DNA of 64,000 nucleotides from Methanoculleus taiwanensis (GCF_004102725.1 NZ_LHQS01000002.1:797984-861983); one strand, 5' to 3'; shown: positions 34,287 to 43,157, counted from the stretch's first letter. Program-made: numbers and translations. The notes: generated from the letters alone by a model not told the origin.

Positions 34287-35174
34287 CTACCGGCAGAGGG
34301 TTATCCGGCCGCCGTCCCGAGCGAGGAACCCTTCCGCCTCGAGGCGTCCGAGGATCCGGCTCACCCGGCCCGGGTCTTCCCCGAGATGCCGGACGATCTC
34401 CTCTTCGGCGAGGGCTCCCTCCTTCAGGAGCAGCGCGAGCACCCTGCCCCGGAGCTGCCGGTCCGACCCCTCGAACCGGCTCTGGACGGTATACGCCGCA
34501 CTCCGCCGGTTCGGGTTCACCGTCCGCTTTGAAAGCACCGTCCCGTAGTCCATCAGCGCCGAGTACCACGTCCGCGGGTCATCGCGGAGAAGCGCCTGGT
34601 CGATGATCGGCAAAAGTTCCTCGTCCCGGACGCCCTCCCGGTCTTCGAAGAAGAAGTGGATGAAGATCCGCCGGATATTCGTCTCGATGTAGACCACCGG
34701 CAGGTTGAACGCGTAGGCGGCGATCGCCGCTGCGGTCGCCGGCCCGATCCCCGGAAACGTCGTCAGCGTCTCGACATCGGCCGGAAGAGCGCCTTCGAAC
34801 TCGTGAACGACCCGCTCTGCCGTCTTCTGGAGGGCTATCGCCCGCCGGTTGTAGCCGAGGCCCTGCCAGGCCGCAAGGACGTCGCTCAAGGGAGCCCGGG
34901 CAAGGCTCGCAAAATCCGGGAACCGCCCGATGAAGGCCTCGTACTTCGGGACGACCCGGTCGACCTGCGTCTGCTGGAGCATCAGCTCCGAGACGAGGAT
35001 CCGGTACGGGTCGGTCGTCCGGCGCCAGGGGAGGTCGCGCCCGTACTCCCGGTAGTGCAGGCAGATCAGCTCCCGGAAGAGCGCGATCGCTTCCGGAGTG
35101 ATCCCTTCCTGCCGAACCGTCGCAAGCAGCCGGTTTTCGAGGTCGTTCTGGCCGGTATCGAGGGTGCGGTTCAC
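34287..35174 (-). CDS. MutY-like adenine glycosylase lacking the iron-sulfur motif
   Basis: About 295 residues of the HhH-GPD superfamily. 'RDLPWRRTTDPYRILVSELM' plus 'LQQTQVDRV' is the MutY core, including the catalytic-type glutamate in SEL; the helix-hairpin-helix is 'LTTFPGIGPATAAAIAAYAF'. The usual catalytic aspartate position reads 'VVYIETNIRRIF', with Glu instead of Asp. The C-terminal four-cysteine [4Fe-4S] loop is absent ('MDYGTVLSKRTVNPNRRSAA'), and a winged-helix domain follows ('RHLGEDPGRVSRILGRLEAE'). GTG at 35174 is my choice; a TTG 27 bases upstream is possible. A base-excision repair role is likely. Confidence 0.75.
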   Translation of the reverse strand: MNRTLDTGQNDLENRLLATVRQEGITPEAIALFRELICLHYREYGRDLPWRRTTDPYRILVSELMLQQTQVDRVVPKYEAFIGRFPDFASLARAPLSDVLAAWQGLGYNRRAIALQKTAERVVHEFEGALPADVETLTTFPGIGPATAAAIAAYAFNLPVVYIETNIRRIFIHFFFEDREGVRDEELLPIIDQALLRDDPRTWYSALMDYGTVLSKRTVNPNRRSAAYTVQSRFEGSDRQLRGRVLALLLKEGALAEEEIVRHLGEDPGRVSRILGRLEAEGFLARDGGRITLCR

Positions 35175-35367
35175 CCGTAGGTATCGTCCCGGCAGGTGCA
35201 AATACCTTCGTCCTCACCCCGGGCGGGACGCACGGTTCCGGTAACCACGCAGCGCGCCGAAGGCTCAGGAAACGGGAGGATCAGGAAGAGAAAGGAGAGA
35301 TTCGGGACGAATTCGAGGGCGGCGCCGACGAGCGAGTCCGGCGGCCGCACGAAAAAGAGTGTATCGG

Positions 35368-36672
35368 TTATAGGGGGGTCTCTTCATCGACCCGAATCTC
35401 TTCCCCCAGGGCCTCCGCTGCGGTGCAGCCGAGTTCGGAGGTGAGCATATCCAGGTAGTTGGTGAGGAGCCGGGTGATGAGGAAGTTCTGCCGGACGTAC
35501 TCCTTTCCGGCAGCGCCCATCCGCTCTCCGAGCTTGGGGTCCTCGAGGATCCGGAGGACGCGGTCGGCGCACTCGTGGATATCGGTCGGGTCGACCAGGT
35601 AGCCCGTCTCGCCGTCCTGGATCTGGAGCGGGATGCCGCCCACCCGTCCGGCGATGACCGGCCGGCCTTTCCAGAGCGCCTCGGTGACGGTCAGCCCGAA
35701 GCCTTCCTTGAGCGACTTCTGCAGAACCACGACCGATACCCTTTGTAAGGCGTTGACGAGGAGGTGATCCTCGGCGGTGAGCAGGATCAGATCGCCGCTC
35801 TCGATCAGGTCGCCTGCTGCTTCCTCGACCTGCCGGTAGATCATCCAGCCCTCGGGGTCGTCGGGAGCCATGCTGCCGCAGAGCACGAGACGGCAGTCGA
35901 CTTTCTCGCGGACGATCTTGAAGACCTCGAGAACGCCGACGGGGTCCTTCCACTTGTCGAACCGGGAGATCTGGGTGATGAGGGGCTTGTCGATCGGAAC
36001 GCCGTAGCGCTCGAGGAGCCCGTCTATCTCCTCCTCCGAGAGATCGCGGTTCTTCTCCGAGAGCGGGTCTATCGCGGGGCGGATGATCCGCTGCTCTTTC
36101 GCCAGGCTCGCCCGCCGGTAGTCCTCGTGCGAGATGATCATGCCGTCGTAGAGCTCGACGTAGTCCTGGAGGAACTTCCAGAGGTCGTGGTCGGGCCTCG
36201 AAAGGTCGATGTGGCAGCGCCAGATCCAGGGCTGCTTCTTTTCGTAGAAGTTGATCAGCGGCAGCGGCTGGGGGTCGTGGATGACGACGAGGTCGTGGTC
36301 GATCTTGAGCACGGTCGAGAACTCCTGGTTCGTGGTGACGTACACCGACTTTTCACGGTCCGAGAACGCTATCCGCTGCCCCTGCAGCGCGTTGTGGAAG
36401 TTCTTGGTGATCGTGAAGAAGTCGGAGTGGCCTGTGATGATCTTCCACTCGGTCTCGATCCCGACGTCGTTCATCAGCGGCACGAGCGAGAGGATCATCT
36501 CGGCAACCCCTCCGCTCTGATAGGTGGAGTTGACGTGCAGTACTCTCTTGCCCTGTAAGACGGCGGCCTTCCGGTATATCTCCGAAATAACGTCGTCTCC
36601 AACGATTGGCCGGTGGTCTTCCAGCGTCCGCCCGTTGTCGCATATGCAGGTGATGCCTTGCAGGAATGCCAT
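35368..36672 (-). CDS. GT4 glycosyltransferase, trehalose synthase TreT-like
   Basis: 434 residues with the GT-B fold. N-terminal 'RVLHVNSTYQSGGVAEMILS' (glycine-rich acceptor loop), 'VVIHDPQPLPLI' and 'WRCHIDLSRPD' match the trehalose glycosyltransferring synthase group; the C-terminal nucleotide-sugar site reads 'EGFGLTVTEALWKGRPVIAG'. TreT joins a nucleotide-activated glucose to glucose to give trehalose, a compatible solute. GGGAGG precedes the ATG at 36672, deciding the start. A TATA element at 36747-36758 indicates a single-gene transcript. Other GT4 activities cannot be excluded. Confidence 0.8.
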   Translation of the reverse strand: MAFLQGITCICDNGRTLEDHRPIVGDDVISEIYRKAAVLQGKRVLHVNSTYQSGGVAEMILSLVPLMNDVGIETEWKIITGHSDFFTITKNFHNALQGQRIAFSDREKSVYVTTNQEFSTVLKIDHDLVVIHDPQPLPLINFYEKKQPWIWRCHIDLSRPDHDLWKFLQDYVELYDGMIISHEDYRRASLAKEQRIIRPAIDPLSEKNRDLSEEEIDGLLERYGVPIDKPLITQISRFDKWKDPVGVLEVFKIVREKVDCRLVLCGSMAPDDPEGWMIYRQVEEAAGDLIESGDLILLTAEDHLLVNALQRVSVVVLQKSLKEGFGLTVTEALWKGRPVIAGRVGGIPLQIQDGETGYLVDPTDIHECADRVLRILEDPKLGERMGAAGKEYVRQNFLITRLLTNYLDMLTSELGCTAAEALGEEIRVDEETPL

Positions 36673-36746
36673 TTCTCTCCCTCCCGGTGCAGATCGGCAG
36701 GTATTTAACTCCGCCCCTCTGCAGACCACTATAAGTCACTATGAGA

Positions 36747-36758
36747 ATATAAATATAT
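36747..36758 (-). promoter_or_regulatory. Box A promoter of the TreT-like gene
   Basis: ATATATTTATAT, read on the minus strand, lies about 80 bases before the ATG and is the only strong TATA-like element in this intergenic region. Confidence 0.5.
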
Positions 36759-37080
36759 CTCCTGTTGGATAAAATCCAATTGCGGCATTTGTGCGAAAAT
36801 ATCGCCAATTAGGTCGATTATCCCGCCCGGAATGCCCCTTTTGATGAACAGGTCATTCCTGCCGGGGAAGATAATCCGGCCCGCCCCCGCCGAGATCCCG
36901 CAACCGGGGAAGGGTGAGCGCGAAGGGCGGGGGGTGTGATGGTGCCGCATGCGAGAGGCCGTATTGCAGGTGGTGGTGATAAACCTTGCCCCCCGGCGAC
37001 GGCCGGGGATCGGGCTCTTCATGAGCCGTGCCGCATCCCTCCGCCATACCTTTATTGTGTCCCGGGCAGGAACATCTCCC

Positions 37081-37983
37081 GTGAAGATCGGGTATCCCTG
37101 TATCAACCGGAGTATCGGGTGCCGGGGCAACCGGACGTTCCGCCTCGGGTCGTACTCGGAGGAGCGACTGATCGCGACGGTGCGGGAGAACCTCGCCTGC
37201 CTCGCAGAGACACTCTCCTACAACGTCCGCCACAATCTTCTCTTCTTTCGGATGACCTCGGATCTCGTTCCGTTCGCCTCCCATCCGGTCTGCTCGGTCG
37301 ACTGGCAGACGATCTTCGCGGACGAGCTGCTGCAGCTCGGCGACTACATCCGGGAGAACCGGCTCCGGATCTCGATGCACCCCGACCAGTTCGTCGTCAT
37401 CAACGCGAAAGACCCGGGGATCGTAGAGCGGAGCGTCCGGGAGCTCGCCTACCACACCGCGCTCCTGGACGCGGCGGGGCTCGATACCTCTGCGAAAGTC
37501 CAGATCCATATCGGCGGAGTCTACGGAGATAAGGAGCGGAGCCTGCAGCGGTTCATCCGGGAGTACGAACGGCTCGACGAGCGTATCGCCCGGCGCCTCG
37601 TCATCGAGAACGACGACGGCCGCTACACCGTGCGCGACTGCCTCCGGGTGCACGAGGCGGTCGGCATACCGGTGCTCTTCGACCGGTTCCACCATGAGGT
37701 CAACTCCTCGGGCGAGACCGTCCGCGATGCCGTCGGGCTCGCTGCGAAGACCTGGACGGAGTCCGACGGCATCCTGATGGTGGACTACAGCTCGCAGCAG
37801 CCGGGCGGGCGCCGGGGCACCCATGCCGCGACCCTCGATTCCGATCACTTCGCGCTCTTCCTCGCCGAATCGGCACCGCACGACTGCGATATCATGCTCG
37901 AGATAAAGGACAAAGAGCAGAGTGCCCTCCTCGCCGCATCCCTCGCGGCCGGAGACGGCCGGTTCGTCCGCCCGCCGTTCTGA
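37081..37983 (+). CDS. uvsE: UV damage endonuclease UvsE/UVDE
   Basis: 300-residue TIM-barrel nuclease. Conserved metal-ligand segments are visible: 'RISMHPDQFVVINA', 'VQIHIGGVYGDKE', 'LVIENDDGRYTV', 'PVLFDRFHHEVN' and 'HDCDIMLEIKDKE'. It nicks DNA 5' to UV photoproducts and other lesions. I choose the GTG at 37081 because the family begins at 'MKIGYPCINRS' and GGCAGGA precedes it; an ATG at 36949 would add an unsupported extension. Its stop abuts the stop of the first fasciclin gene. Confidence 0.92.
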   Translation: MKIGYPCINRSIGCRGNRTFRLGSYSEERLIATVRENLACLAETLSYNVRHNLLFFRMTSDLVPFASHPVCSVDWQTIFADELLQLGDYIRENRLRISMHPDQFVVINAKDPGIVERSVRELAYHTALLDAAGLDTSAKVQIHIGGVYGDKERSLQRFIREYERLDERIARRLVIENDDGRYTVRDCLRVHEAVGIPVLFDRFHHEVNSSGETVRDAVGLAAKTWTESDGILMVDYSSQQPGGRRGTHAATLDSDHFALFLAESAPHDCDIMLEIKDKEQSALLAASLAAGDGRFVRPPF

Positions 37984-38409
37984 TTAGAGTATCGTCACTT
38001 CCAGAGCCGGCGGCATCAGCGCCGCGTCGATGGCATGGCAGATCCCGTTATCGCAGAACGCGTCCGCCTCGACGATGGGCACGCCGTTGACGGTGATTCC
38101 CTTATTGGACGAGCGGATCACAAGCTCGGTTCCGAGCAGCGACCGCACCGTTTCGACGGTGCGGAGGGTCTCGGAGGTCAGCGTCCCCGGGACGACGTGG
38201 TAGGCAAGGATAATGGTGATCGTATCGGTATCCGCCGTGATCTCCTTCATCCTCTCCTCCGAAACCCGTGCAAATGCGCTGTCGGTGGGGACAAAGACCG
38301 TATACGGCCCCTGGTTCGTAAGCCGGTTCTCCATCCCCGCTTCTTTTACCAGCTGTACAAATGTGGAAAAATCCCCCGAATCTTCCAGTGTTTCGAGAAT
38401 GCTCTTCAT
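37984..38409 (-). CDS. Fasciclin-domain protein 1
   Basis: 141 residues, a single fasciclin (FAS1) domain. H1 motif 'YTVFVPTDSAFARV', central 'ILAYHVVPGTLTSE' and H2 motif 'DNGICHAIDAALMPP' are all present. It has no signal peptide or anchor, so the protein may be cytoplasmic, which is unusual for this adhesion fold. A TATA element (38445-38453) and a GGGGGA ribosome site give it its own short transcript. First of five such genes. Confidence 0.9.
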   Translation of the reverse strand: MKSILETLEDSGDFSTFVQLVKEAGMENRLTNQGPYTVFVPTDSAFARVSEERMKEITADTDTITIILAYHVVPGTLTSETLRTVETVRSLLGTELVIRSSNKGITVNGVPIVEADAFCDNGICHAIDAALMPPALEVTIL

Positions 38410-38444
38410 GCCGCATATCCCCCATGCCCCTACCGTGAGGAGGG

Positions 38445-38453
38445 TATATAAAT
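38445..38453 (-). promoter_or_regulatory. Box A promoter of fasciclin gene 1
   Basis: ATTTATATA on the minus strand lies about 38 bases before the ATG, predicting a leader of about 15 bases. It sits between fasciclin genes 1 and 2, so gene 1 need not depend on readthrough. Confidence 0.6.
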
Positions 38454-38476
38454 CTAATTCCCCGCCTCCCCGGCGT

Positions 38477-38908
38477 TCACCGTGCGACGATCTCGGCCAT
38501 CGCCTGCATGAGCACGCCGTCGATGATATGGATCACCCCGTTGTCGCAGCCGATATTCCCCGTGACGATGCGTGCGTCGTTCACGCGGAACTCCTCGTCG
38601 ATGATCGAGACGTTGAGCTCGCTGCCCTGCAGCGTCTTGATCGTCGGATTGCGCATGCCGGGAACCTCCTCGAGCCGCAGCACCCCGACGACGATATGCC
38701 ACATGAGAACGTCGGCAAGCCGGTTCTTATTCTGTTTCAGGTCGTGCAGCGCCTCCCCCGAGAGGCTTTCAAAAGCGCCGTCCGTCGGGGCAAAGACGGT
38801 GAACGGGCCGCGATCGTTCAGCATTCCCTTCAGATCGGCTATCTCCACCAGGTTGACGAAGGTGTTCAGGTCTTCCGACTGCCGCAGTGTTTCAAGAATG
38901 GTTGCCAT
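38477..38908 (-). CDS. Fasciclin-domain protein 2
   Basis: 143 residues with one FAS1 domain: H1 'FTVFAPTDGAFESL', 'LMWHIVVGVLRLEE' in place of the usual YHVV core, and H2 'CDNGVIHIIDGVLM'. No signal peptide. A TATA-like AGTATATAC at 38954-38962 provides its own promoter. The altered middle motif marks it as more diverged than copies 1, 3 and 4. Confidence 0.9.
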   Translation of the reverse strand: MATILETLRQSEDLNTFVNLVEIADLKGMLNDRGPFTVFAPTDGAFESLSGEALHDLKQNKNRLADVLMWHIVVGVLRLEEVPGMRNPTIKTLQGSELNVSIIDEEFRVNDARIVTGNIGCDNGVIHIIDGVLMQAMAEIVAR

Positions 38909-38987
38909 GCTAAAACCCCCCCTTCCGGGAGTGGCTTTCAGATCCCCGCACCCGTATATACTTTGCCGGTGCCGTCAGGCGAGCCGC

Positions 38988-40550
38988 TCACAAGAGTTCG
39001 TTCCGCTGCAGGAACTCCCGGATCTTCCGGCTCTCGACCCATCCGGCATCGAGTTCGGTGATGTACCTGTTGACCCGTCTGACCTGTTCGCGGAACCGTT
39101 CGGCGGTCTCTTCATTCTCGAGCAGGTCGGCATGTGCCTGGATTACCTGAAGCGGATGGCGGATATGGTCGCCGAGGATGGCGAACTGCTCCATGTTCCG
39201 CTCGATCTGATCGAAAGCCCGCTGCCGGATCGCTTCCATGACCGTCCGGTCGGTCACATCGAGGATCTGGACTAAAAACCCCGTGATCGCGTCGGTCTCG
39301 CGGTCGATCACCGGACTTGTATAGATCTCGGCGGAGCGCGTCCCGGACTTCGTCGTCGCGTAAAGCCCCTGCTCCCGCGCGAGGCCGAGGTCGATGGTGA
39401 CGGTGGTATGCCCCCCTTCGCCGCGCCGGAGCCGGTTTTTCAGCAGTTCGGGGATGAACGGATCTTTGAAGATATTGTAGCCGTGCATGCCGTTCCTCCT
39501 CGGCACGCCGAGGATAGCAAGGCACGCCCGGTTGGTATGGAGCAGCCTGCCGGCGGTGTTGAAGTACTGGATGCCGACCGGGGATTCGTTGAAGATCCGC
39601 TTGAATCGCTCCCCGGTTCTCCGGAGTTCCGCTTCGAGTGTTTTCTGCCGGGTGATGTCGTGCACGATGCTATAGAGCAGGGTGCGTCCGCCGACGGCGA
39701 CAGGGGCTGAAAAGACCTCCACGGCACGGTTCTCACCGTTCGCGAGCCGGTGGTGAAAGACGAACTGCTCTCTCTCCCCACGCTGCGCCCGCTGCATCTC
39801 GCGAGGGACCTCTTCTGCGGGAAGCATATTCAGATCGCCGACCGTCATTTCGGTGATCCGGTCGTACGGGTACCCGTAGAAGGAGCAGGCCGCGGGATTT
39901 GCATCGACGATCGCTCCGGTCTCCGGGTCGACGACCAGCATGATCGCCCGGCTCTCGGTGAAGGTCATCCGGTAGCGCTCCTCGCTCTCCCGCAGCGCCT
40001 CCTCCGCCTGCTTCTGCGCGGTGATATCCTCCTGCATGCCGATGAGATACTGCATCTTTCCGGCGTCGTCCCTGATCACCGTCGCGGTCAGGCACACCAG
40101 AACGATCTCCCCCGCTTTCGTGAGATACCGTTTCTCCATCCGGTAGCCGTTCTTCTTCCCTGCGACGGCCTCGGCAAAGAGCGCGCTGTTCTCATCGATA
40201 TCGGCCGGGTGGGTAAAATCGGCGATCCGCATGCCCCGGAGTTCTTCTGCGGAGTAGCCGAGCATCCGCCGGAACGCCGGGTTCGACCGGACGACTCTCC
40301 AGTCCCGGTCTGTAAGGACGATCCCGATACCCGCCTCCTCAAAGATGCTCCGGAAGCACGCTTCGCTCTCCTGCCCGGCACGGAGCCGGTCGCATTCCTC
40401 TTCGGCGTTCCGGGCGCGTGCTTCGAGGGCTTCGAGATCGGCGGTGAGCAGATCGATGAGGCGGCGATCGGCCGTGCCGACCTTCCTCCGGAGTTCCTGC
40501 AGGGACGCGTGCATCTCTCCGGCCGGATAGTTCTCCACTGATTCACTCAT
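38988..40550 (-). CDS. Triple-PAS sensor protein with a DHp-like end and no ATPase domain
   Basis: 520 residues, no membrane segment. A coiled-coil N-terminus (about 15-60) precedes three PAS domains: one at about 65-185 ('FRSIFEEAGIGIVLTDRDW'), one at about 190-305 ('YRMTFTESRAIMLVVDPETG') and one at about 315-430 ('FKRIFNESPVGIQYFNTAGR'). PAC segments such as 'MQYLIGMQEDITAQKQAEEA' follow. The end resembles a histidine-kinase dimerisation helix, with 'GDHIRHPLQVIQAHADLLEN' carrying the H-x-x-R-x-P-L phosphoacceptor pattern, but the HATPase domain is absent and the protein stops naturally at 'REFLQRNELL'. ATG at 40550 has AGGA upstream. It lies within the fasciclin cluster. Confidence 0.85.
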   Translation of the reverse strand: MSESVENYPAGEMHASLQELRRKVGTADRRLIDLLTADLEALEARARNAEEECDRLRAGQESEACFRSIFEEAGIGIVLTDRDWRVVRSNPAFRRMLGYSAEELRGMRIADFTHPADIDENSALFAEAVAGKKNGYRMEKRYLTKAGEIVLVCLTATVIRDDAGKMQYLIGMQEDITAQKQAEEALRESEERYRMTFTESRAIMLVVDPETGAIVDANPAACSFYGYPYDRITEMTVGDLNMLPAEEVPREMQRAQRGEREQFVFHHRLANGENRAVEVFSAPVAVGGRTLLYSIVHDITRQKTLEAELRRTGERFKRIFNESPVGIQYFNTAGRLLHTNRACLAILGVPRRNGMHGYNIFKDPFIPELLKNRLRRGEGGHTTVTIDLGLAREQGLYATTKSGTRSAEIYTSPVIDRETDAITGFLVQILDVTDRTVMEAIRQRAFDQIERNMEQFAILGDHIRHPLQVIQAHADLLENEETAERFREQVRRVNRYITELDAGWVESRKIREFLQRNELL

Positions 40551-40791
40551 CGGTATTCCTCGTGATCCCCTGCGCCGCCGGGAGATCGGCATCCCGGCAG
40601 GCAGAACCCCGGGTGTGCGCCTTTCGATCAGATCTGCCTCGTCTCATCCTGCAACCCGATGCCACTACAGTATGTTCGGCAGATGCGGACGATAATGATT
40701 TCCATCGGGTGTGCAGGTGATGGTTCCCGACGGCTCTTCCGGTGCTCGTAAAAAGGAGGGTAATCGCTCAGGCCGGGCGGTCGGTTCAGAC

Positions 40792-41220
40792 CTATCGTAC
40801 AATCCGGGCTTCCGCCACACACGGGATCAGCACCGTATCGATGATGTGGCAGATACCGTTGCTGCCCTCGATATCGCTCTCGATTATCCGTGCGTTGTTC
40901 ACCCTGAGAACTCCTTCAGAGGCTTCGATATCGACGTGATCGCCCAGGAGCGTCTTGATCGACTCCATCGTCTGCAGTTCCTGGCTCGTCAGTTTGCCGG
41001 AGACGACATGGTAGGAGAGGATAGCAATCAGCCTCCGGCGATTCGCGAGGAGTTCGTCGAGCAGCCCCTCCGGCATCTTCGAGAACGCTTCGTCCGCCGG
41101 AGCAAAGAGGGTATACCGCCCCTCACCGGCGAGGGTCGTATCCATACCGGCCGCCGCAATCGCACGCACGAGGGTGGTGAGCCTCGCGTCCTCCTGTGCA
41201 GTCTCGATAATATTCTTCAT
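40792..41220 (-). CDS. Fasciclin-domain protein 3
   Basis: 142 residues, one FAS1 domain: 'YTLFAPADEAFSKM', 'ILSYHVVSGKLTSQ' and 'SNGICHIIDTVLIP'. No signal peptide. I place the start at 41220 (second of two nearby ATGs) because GGAGGA is 7 bases upstream of it and only one base from the first. The sequence 'MKNIIETA' at the start is shared with copy 4, pointing to a recent duplication. Its promoter is the TATA element at 41259-41270. Confidence 0.9.
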   Translation of the reverse strand: MKNIIETAQEDARLTTLVRAIAAAGMDTTLAGEGRYTLFAPADEAFSKMPEGLLDELLANRRRLIAILSYHVVSGKLTSQELQTMESIKTLLGDHVDIEASEGVLRVNNARIIESDIEGSNGICHIIDTVLIPCVAEARIVR

Positions 41221-41258
41221 CTTCATTCCTCCAGGGACGGGACTGCCTCTCTCTTGCC

Positions 41259-41270
41259 ATATACTATATA
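41259..41270 (-). promoter_or_regulatory. Box A promoter of fasciclin gene 3
   Basis: TATATAGTATAT on the minus strand lies about 40-50 bases before the ATG of fasciclin gene 3. Confidence 0.6.
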
Positions 41271-41403
41271 ATGGCTTCTGATGCGTGCCGGACGGGTGAT
41301 CTGCACGCCCCTCCGCGAAGGGCGGTCCTGGGTTCCGGCTCCACAGGCGACCGACCTGTACCAAAAAAGGTCCCGGAAGGTAAGTCTCCCCCGGGATGCT
41401 TCC

Positions 41404-41832
41404 TTACCGCTGTGCCGGAACTTCGGCTTTCTTCGGGACGAGAACCGAATCGATGACGTGGCAGACACCGTTTGTGCATTCGATATCGGTCTCGGTGATC
41501 CGTGCGTTGTTCACCCGGACCGTTCCCTGCGAGGTGTCGATCGTGAGACTGTCCCCCTCAAGCGTCTGGATCGAGTTCTGCTGGGTGACGTCCGATGCCA
41601 TCATCTTCCCGGAGACGACGTGGTACTTCAGAATCGCAGAGAGCTGCTCTTTGTCGCTCAGGATACTGTTCAGCTGGTCTTTCGGGATCTGGTTGAATGC
41701 CCCGTTCGTCGGTGCGAAGACCGTGAACGGCCCCTGGTTGCTCAGAGTCTCGGTCAGGCCCGCCGCATCGATTGCTTTCAGGAGCGTGTTGAACCGCCCG
41801 TCGTCTTTTGCCGTTTCAATAATGTTCTTCAT
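41404..41832 (-). CDS. Fasciclin-domain protein 4
   Basis: 142 residues, the most canonical copy: 'FTVFAPTNGAFNQI', 'ILKYHVVSGKMMAS' and 'CTNGVCHVIDSVLVP'. No signal peptide. Close relative of copy 3. The ATG at 41832 follows a G-rich leader (GGGGGTTACC), and a TATA element (TATTAAATAT, 41876-41885) lies about 45 bases upstream. Confidence 0.9.
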   Translation of the reverse strand: MKNIIETAKDDGRFNTLLKAIDAAGLTETLSNQGPFTVFAPTNGAFNQIPKDQLNSILSDKEQLSAILKYHVVSGKMMASDVTQQNSIQTLEGDSLTIDTSQGTVRVNNARITETDIECTNGVCHVIDSVLVPKKAEVPAQR

Positions 41833-42011
41833 GGTGGTAACCCCCCTCGGGTCGGGTGGTTCCTGCACAGTCGGGATATTTAATACCTTGCCTGGATTTC
41901 AGAACGGTCACCCGGCTGCGGTAGAATTGGGTACGCGGCTCTTATGAGGTCTTTCGGAATACTGGGTGTCGGGGGAGAACCCCCGTGATGAGGCGATGCC
42001 TGCCGGCGGTC

Positions 42012-42458
42012 TTACTCTCCGGTCTTGGCGTAGGCCTCGTACGCCTGCGAGAGCGTGGCGAACGGAACCTTGTCGACGACGTGGATGATGCCGTTGTCGG
42101 CCTCTTTGTTCTCCTCGATGACCTTTGCGGTCTCCACCATATACCCTTCGCTGGTCTTCTGCACCTCGATCGTGTTCCCTTCGACGGTCTGTAAGATCTT
42201 CCTGTCCGCAAGGTCGGCTATCTCGTACTTGTGCTCCCCGATCTGCATGAAGTCGAAGAGGTGCCAGAGCATCTGTTTGTCGTTTAAGATCATCGAGCGG
42301 TTCGGTTCAGGGATCTCATCGAACGCGGAATCGACCGGCGCGAAGAGCGTCATCGGGCCTTCGCTCCGGAGCGTCTCCTCTTTGTCGATAAACGCGACGA
42401 TCTCGAGGAATCTCCCGAACCGTCCGTCATCCTGTAAAATCTCAAAGATATTCGCCAT
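42012..42458 (-). CDS. Fasciclin-domain protein 5
   Basis: 148 residues; H1 'MTLFAPVDSAFDEI' and H2 'ADNGIIHVVDKVPF' are clear, but the YHVV core is replaced by 'LWHLFDFMQIGEHKYE', so it is the most diverged of the five. No signal peptide. GGAGGACCTGGT precedes the ATG at 42458, which decides the start. Confidence 0.88.
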   Translation of the reverse strand: MANIFEILQDDGRFGRFLEIVAFIDKEETLRSEGPMTLFAPVDSAFDEIPEPNRSMILNDKQMLWHLFDFMQIGEHKYEIADLADRKILQTVEGNTIEVQKTSEGYMVETAKVIEENKEADNGIIHVVDKVPFATLSQAYEAYAKTGE

Positions 42459-42497
42459 ACCAGGTCCTCCTGTGAGTGCCGGGCTTTCCTGGTACGT

Positions 42498-42511
42498 CAT
42501 TATATATATGG
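42498..42511 (-). promoter_or_regulatory. Box A promoter of fasciclin gene 5
   Basis: CATATATATAATG on the minus strand is one of the strongest TATA elements of the window and lies about 45 bases before the ATG, predicting a leader of 15-20 bases carrying GGAGG. Confidence 0.65.
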
Positions 42512-42581
42512 ATTATTATACTCCCGGCTGTATCCGTCAACGCGGGCGAGCAATAGTATTCCCCCGGGCGGGGCGCCGGAT

Positions 42582-43157
42582 CTAGCGGGGCGCCTGTCTC
42601 TCTATGTACTGCTGCAGCAGGTCGAGCGCCTCCAGCTCACGGGCGCCGCCGCACTTCCTGACGAGGCCTGCATGGTGCCCGATGAGATCGCCAAGCCACG
42701 GATCGCCCGTCCTGACGTAGCGGGTGGCGTGCACCGTGGCGTCCACGATGCTGTTGAACCCCCGGTTCACCGGGTGCAGGCGGAGCGATACGACCTCCTC
42801 GCGGAGCGGTGTGAGGCGGACGACGTGAGCCTCGCTGCTCGACCGCTCGACCGCCGCGTCGAACGCGATCCAGGCCTCGGCGTCGGCGAGGCGCTGCATC
42901 ATCCGCCCGCAGACCTCCTCTTCGAGAAAAGCCTCTTTCGGGAGATCGTCAAAGGCCGTTCTGACGTAGAGCACCGGGTCGTAGACGAAGTTCGCCACGA
43001 TCCATCCGTCCCGCACGACGTTCTCGGCGGTGTGGCTGCCGCGGAAGAGCACCATGTGGGGGCTCGCTCCCCTGCAGATGATACCCATCGGCGCTGCGTT
43101 GCCGCGGGTGGTCGCGATAACCTCGTTGATCCCTTCAGTCAGCAGTCCCACTGCCAT
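42582..43157 (-). CDS. DUF447 family protein
   Basis: 191 residues starting 'MAVGLLTEGINEVIATTRGN' and including 'SPHMVLFRGSHTAENV', 'WIVANFVYDPVLYVRTAF' and 'LHPVNRGFNSIVDATVHATR', the pattern of DUF447 with its flavin-reductase-like barrel. To my knowledge the family is restricted mainly to methanogens and organisms with the tetrahydromethanopterin pathway, where it is linked to cofactor synthesis; no reaction is assigned with certainty. The start at 43157 (GGGAGGG upstream) overlaps the CitG-like gene by 19 bases, so the two are coupled. Confidence 0.82.
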   Translation of the reverse strand: MAVGLLTEGINEVIATTRGNAAPMGIICRGASPHMVLFRGSHTAENVVRDGWIVANFVYDPVLYVRTAFDDLPKEAFLEEEVCGRMMQRLADAEAWIAFDAAVERSSSEAHVVRLTPLREEVVSLRLHPVNRGFNSIVDATVHATRYVRTGDPWLGDLIGHHAGLVRKCGGARELEALDLLQQYIERQAPR

